Shown here in pieces: positions 46,050 to 59,240 of a stretch of DNA of 64,000 nucleotides. The DNA lies in the NCBI GenBank assembly GCA_027186245.1, contig CP114498.1, positions 8,735,001 to 8,799,000 on the forward strand, in the 5' to 3' direction. Source of the DNA: Coriaria nepalensis. Its lineage: Eukaryota > Streptophyta > Magnoliopsida > Cucurbitales > Coriariaceae. The notes beneath the pieces were generated by a model that was given only the letters and a program-made list of their open reading frames with translations, had not been told where the DNA came from and did not search any database. Within the stretch, counting starts at the first letter, position 1. Every line of letters starts with the position of its first letter. Both the position numbers and the translations under genes were made by a program.

Positions 46050-48225
46050 TTAGCCTACCTGGTTGCTTCCCTAGTCCCTACACCTTCAGTCAATCAAGCC
46101 CAATTTATGTCTTAGCCCAACCGACATGATGATAAGCCCAAAATTGTTCACAATCCTTTTTATTTTTCTTCACACCAAAAGACAAAAGAGTCAGTGGTGG
46201 AGAGGAGAGCGCTTTGAATGCGGGAGCAGACAATAAGGTCAGTAAAGGACAATGTCAGCGTCTTTCCCCAGGGCCCTTAAACAACAAGGGTATCGATGTG
46301 AAAGCTCACTCAGCAGTCACTCCAACCCAGTACTTTACAATAATTATGAATTGACCCCCTCCCCCTTTCTTTTCCTTTTCCTTTTCCTTTTCCTTTTTCT
46401 CTCTCTCTCCCCCACAATTTCTACAACCCTACTGCATAGCTCTGTAATCCTCGTAGGTCAGAAAGTACAACTACACCTACCCCAACCTCCATTATCATAC
46501 CCGCTAATATATACTATTTACTTTTTAAAAAAATGGTAAAAATAAAAAAGAAACTCAGCTTTACTTTTTTTTCTCGAGGAAAATAGAAAGAGAAGAAAGA
46601 GAGCAGGGACTTTTACCCATCAATCGAAAGCACTCGATTACACAATGATTTCTTTCTTCTTTGAGGAAATTTGATGGGCCATGCATCTATCTCTCATCTC
46701 TTATAACACCGCCCATACCTCTCTCTCTCTCTCTCTTCAATTGTCAACTTCAGATCAACCGGACAACTTTGTGCCATGTGTCAGTGTTTTTTTAATGTAA
46801 TAATAACAAGATGATTAATTTATTATTGTTATTATATCACTCTTGTCTTCTTCTTTTTTTTTTACCATCCGTCCTTGGCGCGTGGGCTCAACGCTCTTTT
46901 ATATCATGACATTACGTAAAAGACATGTTGTAGTAATAGTAACTAAAGGATGATGTGTTATCAGACAGAAGTGCGTACGCTTTTCTTTGGTATCCAACTT
47001 GCTCTAAAGTTTGGCCTCTTTCTAAGACGTGCCCGGATTGGTCTTTAGCCGCTAAATATGATATGTATATATATATATATATATAATAAATTAAAAATAT
47101 AAAATAATATGCTTCCAAATGAGTGTATAATGAATGATAAATCAATTCCAGTAATAAAAGAATGGTACATCAGATACATATCATAAGACAAATTTTGGAT
47201 GAAAATAGCCCCTTCTACCCCTTTTGAAATCTGTGTTATCGATATTCACACATATATATATCATCATACGCAGACAGATCGAAGGAAAAACTGCAGAGAG
47301 GTTGACATGAACAGATGATCATCTCCTTATTCACTTAATTAATTTAAAATTAAACATATGTATCTTATTCATATACTGAGACTGATCTCGAAATGCTGTG
47401 AGTAATTCTAGGAAATCTCTAAGATTTGTGGAATCCTTATTTTCCGTTGAAAATCATGTAAGCATGCTAACTGTCTAATATATGTTAGGGTTGCATCTAA
47501 GAACGAAACCCAGATGTGAGTTGCTTCACGAGAATCGATCCTAAATGAGATTTGCATCCGGTTTTAGATCCCAAATTGTAAATCACTTATGTGTTTTGAT
47601 CATAGACATGAAATCGCATCGGGTTTCAATCCAAAATGTGACTTTGAAGTATTTCTTTTTTTTGGGTGATTAATTTTTCTTGAGAAAACTTAATTAAGGT
47701 TTAAAGATAAAAATATTTAAAAGTTTTTTTTTTTTAAAGATAACGTGGCAAGTCGACATGATATTGCCACATTATCATTCCATTATAGAAAATAGATGAA
47801 TTGATGGTAGGGGCTGTTTTGCTCATTTTAAACAAATGGGATTTTTTGCCCTTAAAATAAAATACAAGGGATATGTATGTGTGTGTATTTATATATGTAT
47901 GTATATGTGTGTATGTATGTATGTATGTATGTGATATAACGATGGTCCGAGTCACGTAATTTATCTAACTCACGATGTTAGATTAATCAATTTTTTAGCT
48001 AGCAGTGCTTGGAGACCTAGGGTTTGTTTTTACAACATACTTCTTAATACCTCTTAAAACAATGTGTGACCCTATAAATAGATTTACATAAAACTAATCA
48101 AAAAATGAAACTAAATTAATGCAATAATCTAGGAAAGTTAACATAAAAGAAAATAGAATAATAAGGAAAATAATTCAAAAGAAAGTACAGGAAAGTAGAA
48201 GCAGCACATGGGCTACTATTCTAGT
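46050..48225. other. Intergenic DNA with simple repeats
   Basis: No supported gene. It has a ccttttccttttcc hexamer run (about 46368-46400), a CT microsatellite (46719-46736), TA repeats (47067-47085), and a TGTA-type tetranucleotide run (about 47875-47933). 46190-46740 is pyrimidine-rich and could be a promoter of an unseen transcript, but the open frame there is low-complexity. Confidence 0.45.
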
Positions 48226-48229
48226 GTGC

Positions 48230-48960
48230 ATGGGCTTATGATGTAGATTACGCAATGTAGTTCGTAAGACGAGTGTTTAGACGTGTGACACAGCCGCTCC
48301 TCCTCACCGTCTCCGGCCCATCATTACTCTCCACCAAGTGAAGAACCTTGTCCTCAAAGTTCAACTCCGGAAATCGCTGGTGAAGGATGAACATCGCCTC
48401 CCATATGCACATGATCAACTCCCTCAACCAGCAAATTTTTTATGGTGTATTGAACTAATCCGGGCGGAGGCCGACTATATACGACCTCAAATGGTGTCAT
48501 TCCAATTGAACGATGAAAAGACATGTTATACCAATACTCAGTCCAAGCCAAATAAGACTCCCAATGATGGGAATTAGACTCCACATAACATCGCAAATAT
48601 TACTCTAAACATATGTTTACTACTTCGATTTGCCCATTAGTTTTGGGGTGATAGGTGGAACTATGCTTAAGTTACGTGTCATGCATCCGAAATAGCTTAT
48701 TCTAAAAGATGCTCAAGAAGATACGACCCCTATCAAAAACAATGGACTCCAAAATCCCGTGTAAATGAACAATTGGTTGAACAAAAACGACGGCCACACC
48801 CATCGAGGAAGTATACATATTTACTCATGCGGTCCACAACTACAAGAACATAATTTTTACCCCCAAACAAAAGTAATCCTTCCACAAAATCCAACGATAT
48901 ATCGGCCCAAATTTTGTAAAAGTAAATCTTAGATCTCCTAGCACCATATGCTGGTCAATC
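48230..48960 (-). mobile_element. Gypsy-type LTR retrotransposon fragment (integrase and pol tail)
   Basis: Minus-strand frames give Ty3/gypsy integrase core pieces: DISLDFVEG, NYVLVVVDRMSKYVYFL, then after several breaks SYLAWTEYWYNMSFHRSIGM and TPFEVVYSRPPPGL. A tail with LEDKVLHLVESN and GPETVRRSG follows. Frames are broken by indels, so it is dead. No LTRs are recognised nearby. Confidence 0.8.
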
Positions 48961-48999
48961 TAATACTACGAATTAGGTCAATTACATTACTAAAATCAT

Positions 49000-49326
49000 C
49001 ATTTATTTGTATGTATGTGTGTACATTGTGTCGTGAATTAAAACATCTGCATATGTACGTATTCTTCGAGTACTCGAAGAATTATAAGTCTATATCGTGA
49101 TTGACAATTGAATGCGTAAGAATCTTTTAGTGAATTGTCGACTAGAAATTAATTTACAATGGTACCTGTGTAAGGTTACATCCATAGTACTTGCCGCTTA
49201 GTACTTAGTAATAATACATGAATGAGACATTTTGTATGGATATGGTCTACTTCACGTTATAAATGCAGTAATGACATTTGTGTTTAGAATGAAATTTGAT
49301 TTTTTACTTGATCCATAAACCGTATC

Positions 49327-49372
<46 letters not shown>

Positions 49373-50090
49373 CTATATGAATTGATTAAAGAATCCGAAT
49401 AAGCTACTACGTCATGTTGAGAAAGAAAGCTGTTCTATATGAATTTATTCTTTTTTTAAGAAAATTAATATAAATAAGAATTTAAAGATGGACACATGAA
49501 TATCTCATGAACAAAACTATTAAAGTTGATGAAAAATTAACCGTAAATATTAATTATAATTAATACTTAAATGGGGGGTTGATTACAACCATATAAACCT
49601 CAATTATATAATATATGATGATATTTCATTCTGTGATCGTACGAGAGAGGCTAGTGGGGTGGTGGTTGCACGAGAATGTGGCCGCGGTGATCGGTATGAT
49701 CAAGAAGGACAAAAGTGAAAGAAATTAAATAAATTAGAAGAGAAAAGGTAAATAAATAAAAGTTTATGTATTAAAATTCAAATCTAATATTTTTTATTTA
49801 TTTTTTCCTATAATAGATAACGAGGCACGCTAAATGAGCATGCCACGTCAATATTCCGTTAATTAAAAACAAAATATTTAATTAGATGGCATTTTTAGCA
49901 CTTATAAATAAGAATATTTACTTATTTTAAAATACATAAGACTCTTTAGTCTCTCTTACAAAATGCTGTGAGTTTTTTGCCTTTAGCCTTTTCATTAGTT
50001 TTTACTCCATATCCGATTTTGTCTTCAATAATTTTTCTGTCTCTCTCTCTCTCTCTCTCGACTCCTACATTTATACGGTCCGTTCACATG
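49000..50090. other. AT-rich intergenic DNA with long poly(A)
   Basis: Includes an uninterrupted run of 40 A (49330-49369), which may be the tail of a retroposed sequence or an assembly artefact. No coding region is seen. Confidence 0.5.
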
Positions 50091-50154
50091 GATGCAAGGT
50101 ACTAAGAGGTATTTTCTTTCTATCTCATCGTCCTCTTCTTGTCTTCAATTTCAC

Positions 50155-50635
50155 TGTCCTTGTGTTTGTCTATGGCAGATCCAAAGTTTCACCGAGCAAA
50201 CGTATATTAATGCTTTTTTTTTTCCCCCCGAAGAAGACAACATTAAATATGAAACGATAACTGATCTTTTAATATATATCGATATGACTCATGTCCAGTT
50301 AGACCATAATATAAGTCTGCTACAACAAGATGGTGCTTATGTTACCTCATCCACGATTACTTCGGTCAATCCATATATAGGACATCATGTTGATCGAATT
50401 TTTCGAAACAAACGGGTGTAATGGAATCAAATGAATCAGAAATGCTTAATTAGCCATCCCAAAACAATTCGATTGATTTGTTCGGAAGTAACTCGATTCG
50501 CATTCATGGCTGTTTTGTGGTATTATAACTCAAGAAAGAGATCGTAGACGAGGAGTAATAGATACAATTCATTTGTCTCTTTTTCCAAATGACTGTGATC
50601 AAGCTACATTAGTGTTTAATAATAAAACGTTTTGA
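50155..50635 (+). pseudogene. Unidentified coding relic with frameshifts
   Basis: Several adjoining open stretches read like one protein broken by small shifts: PPEEDNIKYETITDLLIYID and TSVNPYIGHHVDRIFRNK in one frame to about 50420, PKTIRLICSEVTRFAFM (50460-50510) in the same frame after a stop, then CGIITQERDRRRGVIDTIHL and FPNDCDQATLVFNNKTF in another frame to a stop near 50632. Composition is balanced rather than low-complexity. I do not recognise the family. It may be host or transposon derived. Confidence 0.35.
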
Positions 50636-50639
50636 CATT

Positions 50640-52118
50640 GTGTAATCTGATTGGTTGGAATATTTTGATCTTGAAGTAGACTAGAATGCATCTTTATCCT
50701 TATTCCTTTGCATGGTTTTGACTAAGCAAGGAGTGCGTACAACTTCATATTTTATCTCTTTGCTCAAATGCTCCCTTATCCGACTAGGTTACACATTTTT
50801 TGTTGTTTGTTCAGTAGCCTAAGTTTTTTTGGTTTTCTATTTTCATGTTTTTTGCTTTTCAGAATTTTCAAAACAAAAACAAGAAAACAAAACCCATGTT
50901 GAGTGTATCATTCATCGTGGGTTATTGGTTTTATGTTTTGAAACTATCAAAATATACATTGATCTACTTGATCTATCGTAAATTCTCGATAAATTAATAT
51001 TTCGTAAATTAAAAACTTCCTACCAAAATATATATTGATCTACCGTAAATTCTCGTAAATTTTAAACTTCCTTTCAATAGTAATTGTTTTTAGATCTTAT
51101 AAATAGTTTGATACTTTATAAATATTTTTTTATACTGTCTCGATTTAAGGATAACCATCTTTATTTTGATCCAATTTATCAAATTTTTATTTTTGCCATT
51201 CTCGGAAGTATTTAGAAAATTCGAAATGCTACTAATTTTTAATATATGATTAGTCTTCTATTAAACTCTAGATTATCGGCAGCGCTGAAAATTTAATGTG
51301 CTAAAGAGACTGATGCTAAATCCAATCGACTCTTTACCTTATAATACATAATGACCGAGAGATCAAGTCACATGCATGGAGATCAATGACGTACGTAGTT
51401 GAAGAAGTATTACGTACAAACTCTATCTCTATCTAGCTTTGTGAATTTTTAACACAACGACGCGGGTAAAAATTTCATAGAAGCAATATTGCATTGTCCA
51501 ATCAATTCAAAAATGGGGTACGTAGTGCCATTCTAAGCAAGAATGCAAAGCGTAGAAGTGGAAGACAAAAAGGCAAGCTTGATAAAGAATGAAAGAACAT
51601 TAAATACTCGAGGGAGACGTTTCGTGGTGAATTTGTTTACACCAAAAAGTACTAGAAGATGGGGTTGTGTTTCATGTGCTTTGGTTGTTCCACTTTAGTT
51701 TTTACGAAAAGTATTTGATAGGTGAGTGGTGACCCACTTTCCCCCCCCCCCCCCCCTCACACCTATAGACCTTTTGTTTGCTTTGTATCTTTGAGAAGGT
51801 TCAACTTTCTACGTCACCATTAATGTGAAAGCATATCTTAGCTTCGATAGGATTCAAATAACATATGGCACTATATACGTGTATGGCTCATTTCTTCTTG
51901 TATGCGTAGCAAATTTGTTTAATTGGTGTTTTAAAAATTGTATTTTAGTTATTTCCATGTGGTATTAGAGATAAGTCTAATTGGTGTTTGGAATAACCGT
52001 ATATATTTTACGTCATTTATATAAAAAAACTTCACGTATACGTTTAAAATAATATTATATATAATAAGATGTATTGAAAATATATTTATATCTTAAAAGA
52101 AGTTTTAGTAACCTAATA
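50640..52118. other. Intergenic DNA
   Basis: AT-rich, with a 16-base C run (51741-51756) and no gene seen. Confidence 0.45.
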
Positions 52119-52119
52119 T

Positions 52120-52795
52120 CACTACTAAAAATGTGTTCATTAGTGAGACCGAAAAATCACTGCTAAAAGATGCAATGTGCCGCTATATTACATTTAGTTG
52201 GACATACGCACGGCAAAAGGCAATGCCATTGTCAGCATGCCGCTAAGTTTACGTTAACGACTTTGAGTGTACAGCCAGTATTTAGTTGTCCATTTAGTGG
52301 TACTACTTTGCAGATCAGATTGGTACCGCTAACATGAATGCTATTATGTGGCAAGTGCACCACTAATGTTTGTAGCTAAATTAACTGGTATTTTTTTGTA
52401 TATTGGGTTAGTACATCTAACATGAATATCATTGGGTAACAGGTGTACAATTATATACACGCACTAAAAGAGATTAATATTAGATACTCATATCAACATT
52501 ATATAAGTAGATTTATGAAATAATTATAAGGTACAATTATAAAAAAAAGGGAGAAAACTACATGTTGCTCTTATCGCTCTACCATAGAGTGGATGAGAGA
52601 AGTTATATCATCAAGGCATTTCGCGAATTCATCCATTCTAGCATCGCATGATGTGCCTCGATTTCATCCACTATTGTTCTCATTGGATGAAGATGCAAAA
52701 TGTGTAGGATCCCTAAGATCAACACCCAACACCTGTGAATAAACATCCATCGGTGACCAAATAATATCACCTTCATTTGCACTTTCATTGCAAAA
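52120..52795 (-). mobile_element. CACTA (En/Spm) transposon remnant
   Basis: A CACTA-like terminus, cactactaaaaatgtg, starts at 52120 and is followed by related subterminal words (cactgctaaaa, gccgctaa, gtaccgctaacatgaat, tgcaccactaatg) typical of CACTA ends. On the minus strand, about 52795-52570, a frame reads GDIIWSPMDVYSQVLGVDL, DPTHFASSSNENN and ARMDEFAKCLDDITSLI, resembling the C-terminal part of plant Ptta/En/Spm-type transposase-associated proteins (compare the usual D-Y-QV-G motif). A stop or shift lies between the last two blocks. The other terminus was not found. Confidence 0.5.
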
Positions 52796-53124
52796 TTCTT
52801 GTGAATGGTCTAATTTTGAATTCTATAATATCCTCTATATTTTAGTCTAGCAAAAATATATAAACAAATTAACTATAACTAAACAGTGAATAAAAATAGA
52901 ATCTGCACCAAAAACAGTGAGTGAAACACTTGAATGAAGTTTTGGTAACTTAACATATATATAAATATAGGTAATTTCTCTCATTATCAAATATTTCTAA
53001 ATTATTATGTAAATTGTGATTAAAATTATCAAAAATTGTGATTAAATAAAGTATTATATAATTCATATGAACGAGTAATATTTTTCAAATATTTTATTTT
53101 TTATATGAGATATAATATTCTCAA

Positions 53125-56100
53125 TAAATAAGTTTTAAATAAGTTTTCCTCGTAGAGAGAGCAAACGAGTTTTCCACCTCTCTATAGGAGCAGCAACTTT
53201 ATAATGCTGGAAATCATAATCATCGCCCTTTTGCGATCATACGACAAAGAGACTGCTAAATATTTACAAGGAAATGAACCTTGCATAAAGCCTTTTGATA
53301 ATCATCAAGAACAATATGCAAAGTTTGCAAGCTGCTAACCCTCCCATTACAGAATATCAAAGTATCATCCGTAAATAACAAATGAGAAATAACTGGACAC
53401 CCACGTTTGGAAGCAAAAGGAGTAATGAACTTACTTCTAATCAAACGAGTTAGATTCCTACTGAGAACCTCTTCTACAATAATAAATAAGAGAGGGGAAA
53501 TAGGATCCCCTTGACGTAACCTGCGAGTGGCTGTAAACCAGCCCTTATACACCCCTTGAAAAGCCACTGAAAAAGAAACATTACTAAAACAGTTTTTGAC
53601 CGAGGTAACAAAAGCGTCACAAAAAACCAAACTTCTTTAAAACCTCTGTAATGAAACCATGGTCCATCCTATCGTAGGCTTTCATCATATCTAACTTGAA
53701 CGTAACATTCCTCCCCCTCATGTCTTTACCCAAATCTTTGAGTAACTCATGAGCAAGGCCAATGGCATCAGAAATTGCCCGACCTTTAACGAAACCATAT
53801 TGTTAATCGGAAATAGGATTAGGTAAAACAGTAACCAAGCGAGCAGCCAAAGCTTTAGAAAAAATCTTATAACAAATGTTACAGAGGCTTATGAGCAAAA
53901 ATAAAGCGGTGGGGATTCACCTTTAAGGAACCAATTAGCTGCTTCTAGGAGGTAATTTTTTTAACAATAACCCAAGATTTTTTAAAAAAATCCATCGAAA
54001 AGGAGTCTGAGCCCGGAGCCCCATCTAAAGGAATAAACCACACAGACTCATTAATTTCCTCCATGGAGAAAGGCTTCATAAGAAAATCGTTATCCTCATT
54101 AGAAACCATATTAGGAATAGCATCAAAAACCCCATTCCCGAAGGAGATAGCCTCGGACATGTACAGATTCGTATAAAAATCAATTGCAGCTTGATCAAAC
54201 CCGTTAGGATCAACCAAACTTCTACTACCACTTGCTTCGCGGATCTGGGAGAGACAAAGGCTTATTTTTAAGCTTCAAAGAAGCACGAAAGAACTTGGAA
54301 TTCGAATCACCCTCTTTTAGCCAATGTTCTCTCGACTTTTGTTTCCAATAAATCTCTTCATTACGAAGACATTTGTTGTACTCTTCCGTGGCATGAATTA
54401 AATTATTTGCTGCTTCGTCATTCCAACAGTCTTGAAACATGGAATCTAAAGCCTCTATTTTATCTTTCCACTTCTCAATATCGACAAAAATATTACCAAA
54501 GACATGCGTTCCAATGCTTTAAAGCAACCCGAGTTGACCGAAGATTACAACTCATGCAACCCTGATTTGCATGAGTCGATGTCCAATTGGCACGAAATAA
54601 ATCCAGGAAACCAGAGTGGCTGATCCCTGCGTTGAAAACGAAGAAGCCGAGGACCGGTATAAGACATAGAGGAGGGATGGAGAATAAGAGGACAGTGATT
54701 CGAGTTGACACGTTCCAGATGCTCCACCCTAGCATGGAAATCTGCACATAGCACGGGTGAAACCAAAATTCTATCTAGGCGGGAGTATTGTTTGGCTATG
54801 GCCTGTATGTTGTTACAAAAAGTAAACATTTGAACCCATGAAAGAAGGCTCCACGAGGTTAACCACCTGGTTATAGTTATTAAAATCTTGCATGCTTCTC
54901 TATGAAGGCGTAATCCTCCTGAGTTTTTCAGACGAGTTACAAACGATGTTAAAATCCCTACCCCAAATAGCAGGTAGTGAGACCATAGACATGAAAGCAA
55001 TTAAATCCTCCCAAAGAATTCTTTGTTCTAATGGGAAACAGCTAGCATAAACCACCACTACGATAAACTCAATATTAAGCCAAGCCACCTTGGAAGCAAT
55101 AAATTGCTTATGCAAAAACAACAAATGGATATCAAGAGAATCCTTAAAGCACCCAAACATTACCACCGCAACTTTGATTAGAAAAACCATTACGTAGCTT
55201 CACCGACTTACCCATACGCTGGATATTATCATCCTCAATCCAAGGATCAATGATGCCTGCAAAAGAAACTTTCGAAGATTTAATAATTCTCTTTAAACAA
55301 GAAATAGTATTAGGGTCCTCCTACAATTCCGAAAAAAGGAAGGCCTCAAACATCGTAACAGGTTCGAATACATGACACTCACCCGGAAGTTCTAGAGATG
55401 TGCTCTACAACCTCCTGGTTTCCTTTCTTTCCCTTCTTCCTTCCAACCAGTTGAAACTCAGACTCATTATGCTCATTTTGATCTGTAGCATAACTTTTTG
55501 AAGAGTACCCAAGATTTGCAAAATCGTCCACCGACTTTGAAGTGACCAGTTGAGGATTTTCATCTAAATATTGATGCATGCCCAGTGTAGGCGCAACAAC
55601 TGTGTCCCTAAGGAACCAAAAATCATAGAAGAAATTTGGTCAATCGAGACCCGCGCCTCCTTTGTACCATTTAGGACACAAGGAATCTCCTGGATATTAG
55701 AAGCCAATAAGAGATCAGAAGCACTCGAAATTGCGGTATTGACAGACACAGTAGATGTTGTAGCATGGTCAATAGGTGCCAATATATTGACCTGATCATT
55801 TGTCACTATTGGAGCATTAGGAACTGCTACCATAACTTGATGATGTGAACTGACCGGGTTAGAATCAGTACGTAATTCCCCTTCCTCATGAATCCCATCT
55901 CCACTTGATGAAGACAGAAGAGTAGGATCTGCATCCCACGAAGAGGACGACAAAGCATGATCTGACACATTCTGATTGATAGCCACTATAGCGTTATGAT
56001 TTCTTCCAACCCTAGAACGCCTCTTTCTTGCAGATTTGGAAACCCTATGCTCATTATCAACATGCACATCAGCATCAGGTGATTTCGCCTTATTCCATAA

Positions 56101-56540
56101 ATCCGGATTCTTCCTCCTACAAATTTGAATAACATGACCCTGCACATTACAATAAGAGCATAATGAAGGGAGTTTCTCAAAGATAATATCATGAGTGAAA
56201 GAGAATCAAGTAATCCCATAGAATAATGCCCTTCAAAGCCCCAATGTGATTTGATGCATAACTAAATTTCGTCTAATGAAGGAGGTCCATAAGAACAGAC
56301 AAACCCCACGTTACGATCCTTTGGAAGGACCGTAGAAACCAGTTTATCGGCCTGCATGTCCCCGTGCCGCACCGATGAGGCCACCGAAGATGGGATGAGA
56401 AATCACAAGCAAAATCAGACCCAAGAATAAAGAGAAGAAAACCAATAGAGAATATAGAGGAGAAGTCGATCCAGAGAGGACAGACGGCAGACTTCGACGG
56501 ATGGACCCACTAAAGATGCATGATGGCGCCAAAAACCCTC
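53125..56540 (-). mobile_element. Degenerate L1-type LINE retrotransposon
   Basis: Minus strand. ORF1-like part: a CCHC zinc knuckle (CSYCNVQGHVIQICRRK, near 56110-56165) in a basic, Ser-rich protein (about 55400-56165). ORF2-like part: endonuclease pieces (about 54545-55300; DPWIEDDNIQRMGK, WGRDFNIV, YSRLDRILVS) and linker (WKQKSREHWLKEGDSNSKFF, GAPGSDSFSMDFFKKSW). Reverse transcriptase follows: QYGFVKGRAISDAIGL, KLDMMKAYDRMDH, LRQGDPISPLLFIIV and LLFTDDTLIF, where the usual F/Y-A-DD box has Thr for Ala. After an apparent internal deletion near 53260, ERWKTRLLSLRGKL marks the RT tail. Many stops and shifts, and no RNase H or poly(A) end. It is a dead copy truncated at the 3' side. Confidence 0.9.
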
Positions 56541-56549
56541 TTGTTAGTT

Positions 56550-57948
56550 AAAACAAATATAGTTAAATTCCGATGTAGACTTCATAAAAGAGGACCACCT
56601 TATACATCATATGGCAACTTGCTCAAGTTACAAATTACAATTGAAATGACAGAAATTTAATAATGTTCTGGATCTATTCATATGGAAACTTGCTCACATT
56701 AAACATGTAGACAATGGGTCCATATCGGACGGTCTAGATCGTTTATTTTCATTCTTTTTTGTTTTCTTTGTTGGGAAGAAAAAATATATACATCAATAAA
56801 TAAATAAATAAAGCAAAACAAAATTATGCTTAGTACTAAGAATAGTTTTTTCTCCTCTTCGTTCGAAGAAAATATATATATATTATGTGCTAAAAGTTGT
56901 ACCTGTGGTCCACCTGATGAAAATCAGACGGTTCTGATTGATAGAGAATGAGAATCACACTATAGATTAGTGGTGTACCAAAAAATCAAACTATATATGT
57001 AAACATATTCTGGTCCATAGAATATGATTTGTCAAAGTAAGAACCAATAAGAGAAGATAGCGGGTATGAAAGTCAAATCTTTTCTGGTCGGAGTTTGGAG
57101 AGCCTCTACTCAGGAAATGTTTTGTTCTCAACTTTTGGTCATCAATCAGTCTCTTCTGGCCCCACCACCAGATTATATGCTTTCATCGTCATCATCATTT
57201 TATGTATATATATATACATGTATAAGGAAATTATAAATTGAGAATTAGAGACTATAAAGGAAAAAAAATTTAAAATTATAAATCTACCCTAAAAAATTTT
57301 AAAATTCACAATTGACCCTAAAAGTTTTGAAAAGATTTTTTGGGGCCCATGGCTCCCACTTATCTCAAGGTAAATCTACGAGTAGGTAAGATGGGGACAG
57401 GTATAATCATATATCAATTTTGACTCTAACTTTTTTACCCACCCTAATCACATATGTAAGAAAATAAAAAATCTATCTATATGCCTAATTTCTAAAATTT
57501 TCTCAAATCTTATCATAGCCATAATCAGTCATTCATATAATAGGTTGTTTATGATTGGGTAAGATTTAGTATATAAGGTGATATACAACATAAACATAAT
57601 GAATACTTTATTATTATTATTATTATTATTATTTCGTTTATTTTTCTAATTATTTTGCACCGAAATTTTAGTGGTATCTCACGTGCAGTGTTTAAAAGTA
57701 GGGACTAGGGAGAAAAGGTTACTGCTTACGGAATGAAAAGGTTGGTTTATTTGCTTCTCTAGATATGGAATTTGCTAATTTTAAGTATATCATAATTATT
57801 ATGTTGATGTTTACTTTTTCATTCACACAATTTTCGAACGATCAACTCCTTTTTCTCTTAGCCCAAAAATTAAAAATAAAAATTTAAAAAATAAAATAAA
57901 ATAAAATAAAATAAAAAAATCCTTGGAGGATGATGATGTAATTAACAT

Positions 57949-57995
<47 letters not shown>

Positions 57996-58740
57996 TTAGA
58001 AGGTTTGGAATATTTTGGGAGGGAAAAAAATGGAAGATAAATATTATTTATAATTAAAAATAAATAAATAATAATAATAAGTGTTGATGTATCGAGGTTT
58101 TCGATGTTTGCATGTCAAAACAAAAACGCCTTTATGGATCGATCTGTAATCAGAGGTCAAAGAATTTGTCAAACATAATTTAATATTTATTTTATTATTA
58201 TAATAATTTTTTTTTTATTTTACGTATTCGATAGATTAATAATTTTAATTAAATTAAATTATTACTTTTTTAAAAAAAATTCTAATAATATTAATTTATT
58301 AAAATTTTATATTATTACATAATATTTGAGTGAGATTTTTAGATTAGTCTGATATTATTATAATATCATACATGCATGCATGTCACATAAATAAAATACA
58401 TGCAGTAAACTTTATACTTTAGAGTGACAAAATGATAATATAATGTATTAATTAGAGCATGAAGTAGTAGTCAGTACTATATCACATAATATATATGAAT
58501 TATATTAAGTCAATATCCGTTTAATATGTAACGGCATACAATATTACAGTGCCTAATATTATTTCATTTAATGTATATTGTACTAAAGTAAAAAACAAGA
58601 GAGAGAGAGAGAGAGAGAGAGGGATGGAGGAGCGAGAAGAATGGGGGGAAAGGAATCATCGATGATCGTCTTTCTCTCTCTACATATTTTTATCCCGTCG
58701 TCTATGGGGAAGTAAAATTCTAAAATTAATTATTAAAAAA
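56550..58740. other. Intergenic DNA upstream of KANADI1
   Basis: AT-rich with ATT (57610-57634), TA (57952-57993) and GA (58599-58621) microsatellites and an ATAAA run (57890-57918). 57230-57360 resembles the right half of the MITE-like insertion at 61615-62003 (attataaat, ccctaaaa, ttttaaaattcaca). The GA tract lies about 620 bp upstream of the KAN1 ATG and may be part of its promoter. No gene is seen. Confidence 0.45.
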
Positions 58741-59240
58741 ATAAAAAGATGGTCATATCCTATTATTTTGAAGCTTTGACTAAGACTGTACGTAGCGAGG
58801 TGAGAGAGGGAAAGAGAGAGAGTCAGACAAGGAGAGAGATAGGAAAAGACCTTGTGCTCTTCTTCTTCCTTCTCCTTCTTCTAGCGTCGTTTCCGAGATA
58901 TACTATAGTTTTCCAGGCCCTCTCACTCCTAAAACCAAAATCCCCATCTCTCTCTTTCTCTCAATTAAAATACTACTCACCTCTTTCATCCTCTCATTAT
59001 CAGCTTCTCTTTAAGCAATTTATACACTAAAAAATTGAAACCCTTGCTGAGAAGAAGCTAGCTAAGCACCTCCTTCTCTATCCTCCCTATGGTTTGTATG
59101 CTAACTTTTTCCTGTATATTCTTCTCCTTCTTCTTATGACAAAACAAACCACAAAACCCATAACTTTCTCATACCTACTATCCCTTTCTTCACTTTGAAG
59201 TCTTTAGTTTTAAAGGAAAAAGAGGAAAAAGAAGAACAAG

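Noticed and set aside
46252..46539. 95-codon plus-strand frame
   Set aside because: Dominated by a ccttttcctttt repeat giving Phe/Leu runs; no conserved feature.
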